This document shows positions 63,820-64,000 of a DNA stretch of 64,000 bases, piece by piece (the first letter of the stretch is position 1; each line of letters opens with the position of its first letter). The DNA lies in NCBI RefSeq assembly GCF_021044625.1, contig NZ_CP087999.1, positions 3,493,001-3,557,000 on the forward strand, given 5' to 3'. Under the pieces are notes generated by a model. The model had not been told where the DNA came from. It was given only the letters and a program-made list of their open reading frames with translations, and did no database searches. A program made the translations under genes and the position numbers. This DNA is from Geomonas sp. RF6 (lineage in GTDB: Bacteria > Desulfobacterota > Desulfuromonadia > Geobacterales > Geobacteraceae).

Positions 63820-64000
63820 ATGCGTACTGCTTTTATGATCTCCATTCTCCTTTTTGCCGCTGCCGGACCCTCTCATGCCGAGGACCCGCTGGAGTCACTA
63901 AACACCGTTCAGGAAACGCTGAGCCAACTTGCCCAGTACCGCGCGACTCATAGCTCGTCCCACGCGGCAGCCCTCAACCAGTCCCAATCTCCTCCCTCCG
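63820..64000 (+). CDS. Secreted protein, 3' end outside window
   Basis: The first 60 codons of a reading frame that runs off the window. A typical signal peptide (MRTAFMISILLFAAAGPSHA, cleavage after SHA) is followed by EDPLESLNTVQETLSQLAQY, a helical, Gln/Ser-rich stretch. Too little remains to name it. A promoter-like sequence and the glyA terminator upstream support a separate gene. Confidence 0.55.
   Translation, partial: MRTAFMISILLFAAAGPSHAEDPLESLNTVQETLSQLAQYRATHSSSHAAALNQSQSPPS

Overview
The window is GC-rich, densely coded bacterial chromosome. It most likely comes from a Geobacter-like member of the Desulfuromonadia. The evidence for that is the order rpmF-plsX-fabD-fabG-acpP-fabF-rpiB-glyA, a decaheme cytochrome next to an outer-membrane barrel, many c-di-GMP and two-component proteins, and families of C/G-rich dispersed repeats. 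The assignment rests on gene content and recalled family sequences, not on a database search. No rRNA, tRNA, CRISPR array, prophage or insertion sequence was seen.

Layout. 1-6686: an MdtBC-like RND efflux pump (mdtB cut by the window edge) and a NodT-type outer-membrane lipoprotein, separated by a repeat-filled gap. 6771-7217: a small exported protein behind a good sigma-70 promoter. 7295-18305 (minus strand): an alpha-glucan/trehalose block with TreS-maltokinase fusion, GlgE, TreY and TreZ. Together these can convert glycogen to trehalose and trehalose back to alpha-glucan through maltose 1-phosphate. 18612-22751: small envelope proteins, a PilZ protein with a structured leader, and polyphosphate kinase. 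22996-26443: a YfiR-like protein paired with a CHASE8-type hybrid histidine kinase. 26868-34924: murB, a chemoreceptor, a lipid-turnover group (glycerophosphodiesterase, a PlsB-like/hydrolase fusion, a HAD phosphatase), rsgA and a spermidine-synthase-like methyltransferase. 35403-39877: a MEDS-PAS sensor, a histidine kinase and a GGDEF-EAL protein. 40192-45618: hypB-hypF-hypD-hypE for [NiFe]-hydrogenase maturation, without hypC or hypA. 45792-49298: a PilZ protein, a class III aminotransferase, an MshEN-receiver protein, a tiny membrane protein and a CoA-binding protein. 49710-55115: a tight operon of an MlaF-like ATPase, a decaheme cytochrome, an MtrB/PioB-like barrel, a periplasmic binding protein with an unusual Cys cluster, and a lone receiver. 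55081-63667: a phosphodiesterase, sppA, yceD, then the fatty-acid/phospholipid operon (without fabH), rpiB and glyA, closed by a strong terminator. A truncated secreted protein begins at 63820.

The most unusual parts are the 49.7-55.1 kb operon, which looks like a transmembrane electron conduit combined with ABC-transport and signalling parts; the two-way trehalose/alpha-glucan block; a G9 tract that separates a sensor module from a kinase in a compatible frame; the PlsB-like/hydrolase fusion that has lost the acyltransferase motif; a 46-bp perfect palindrome upstream of hypB; and at least four families of intergenic repeats.
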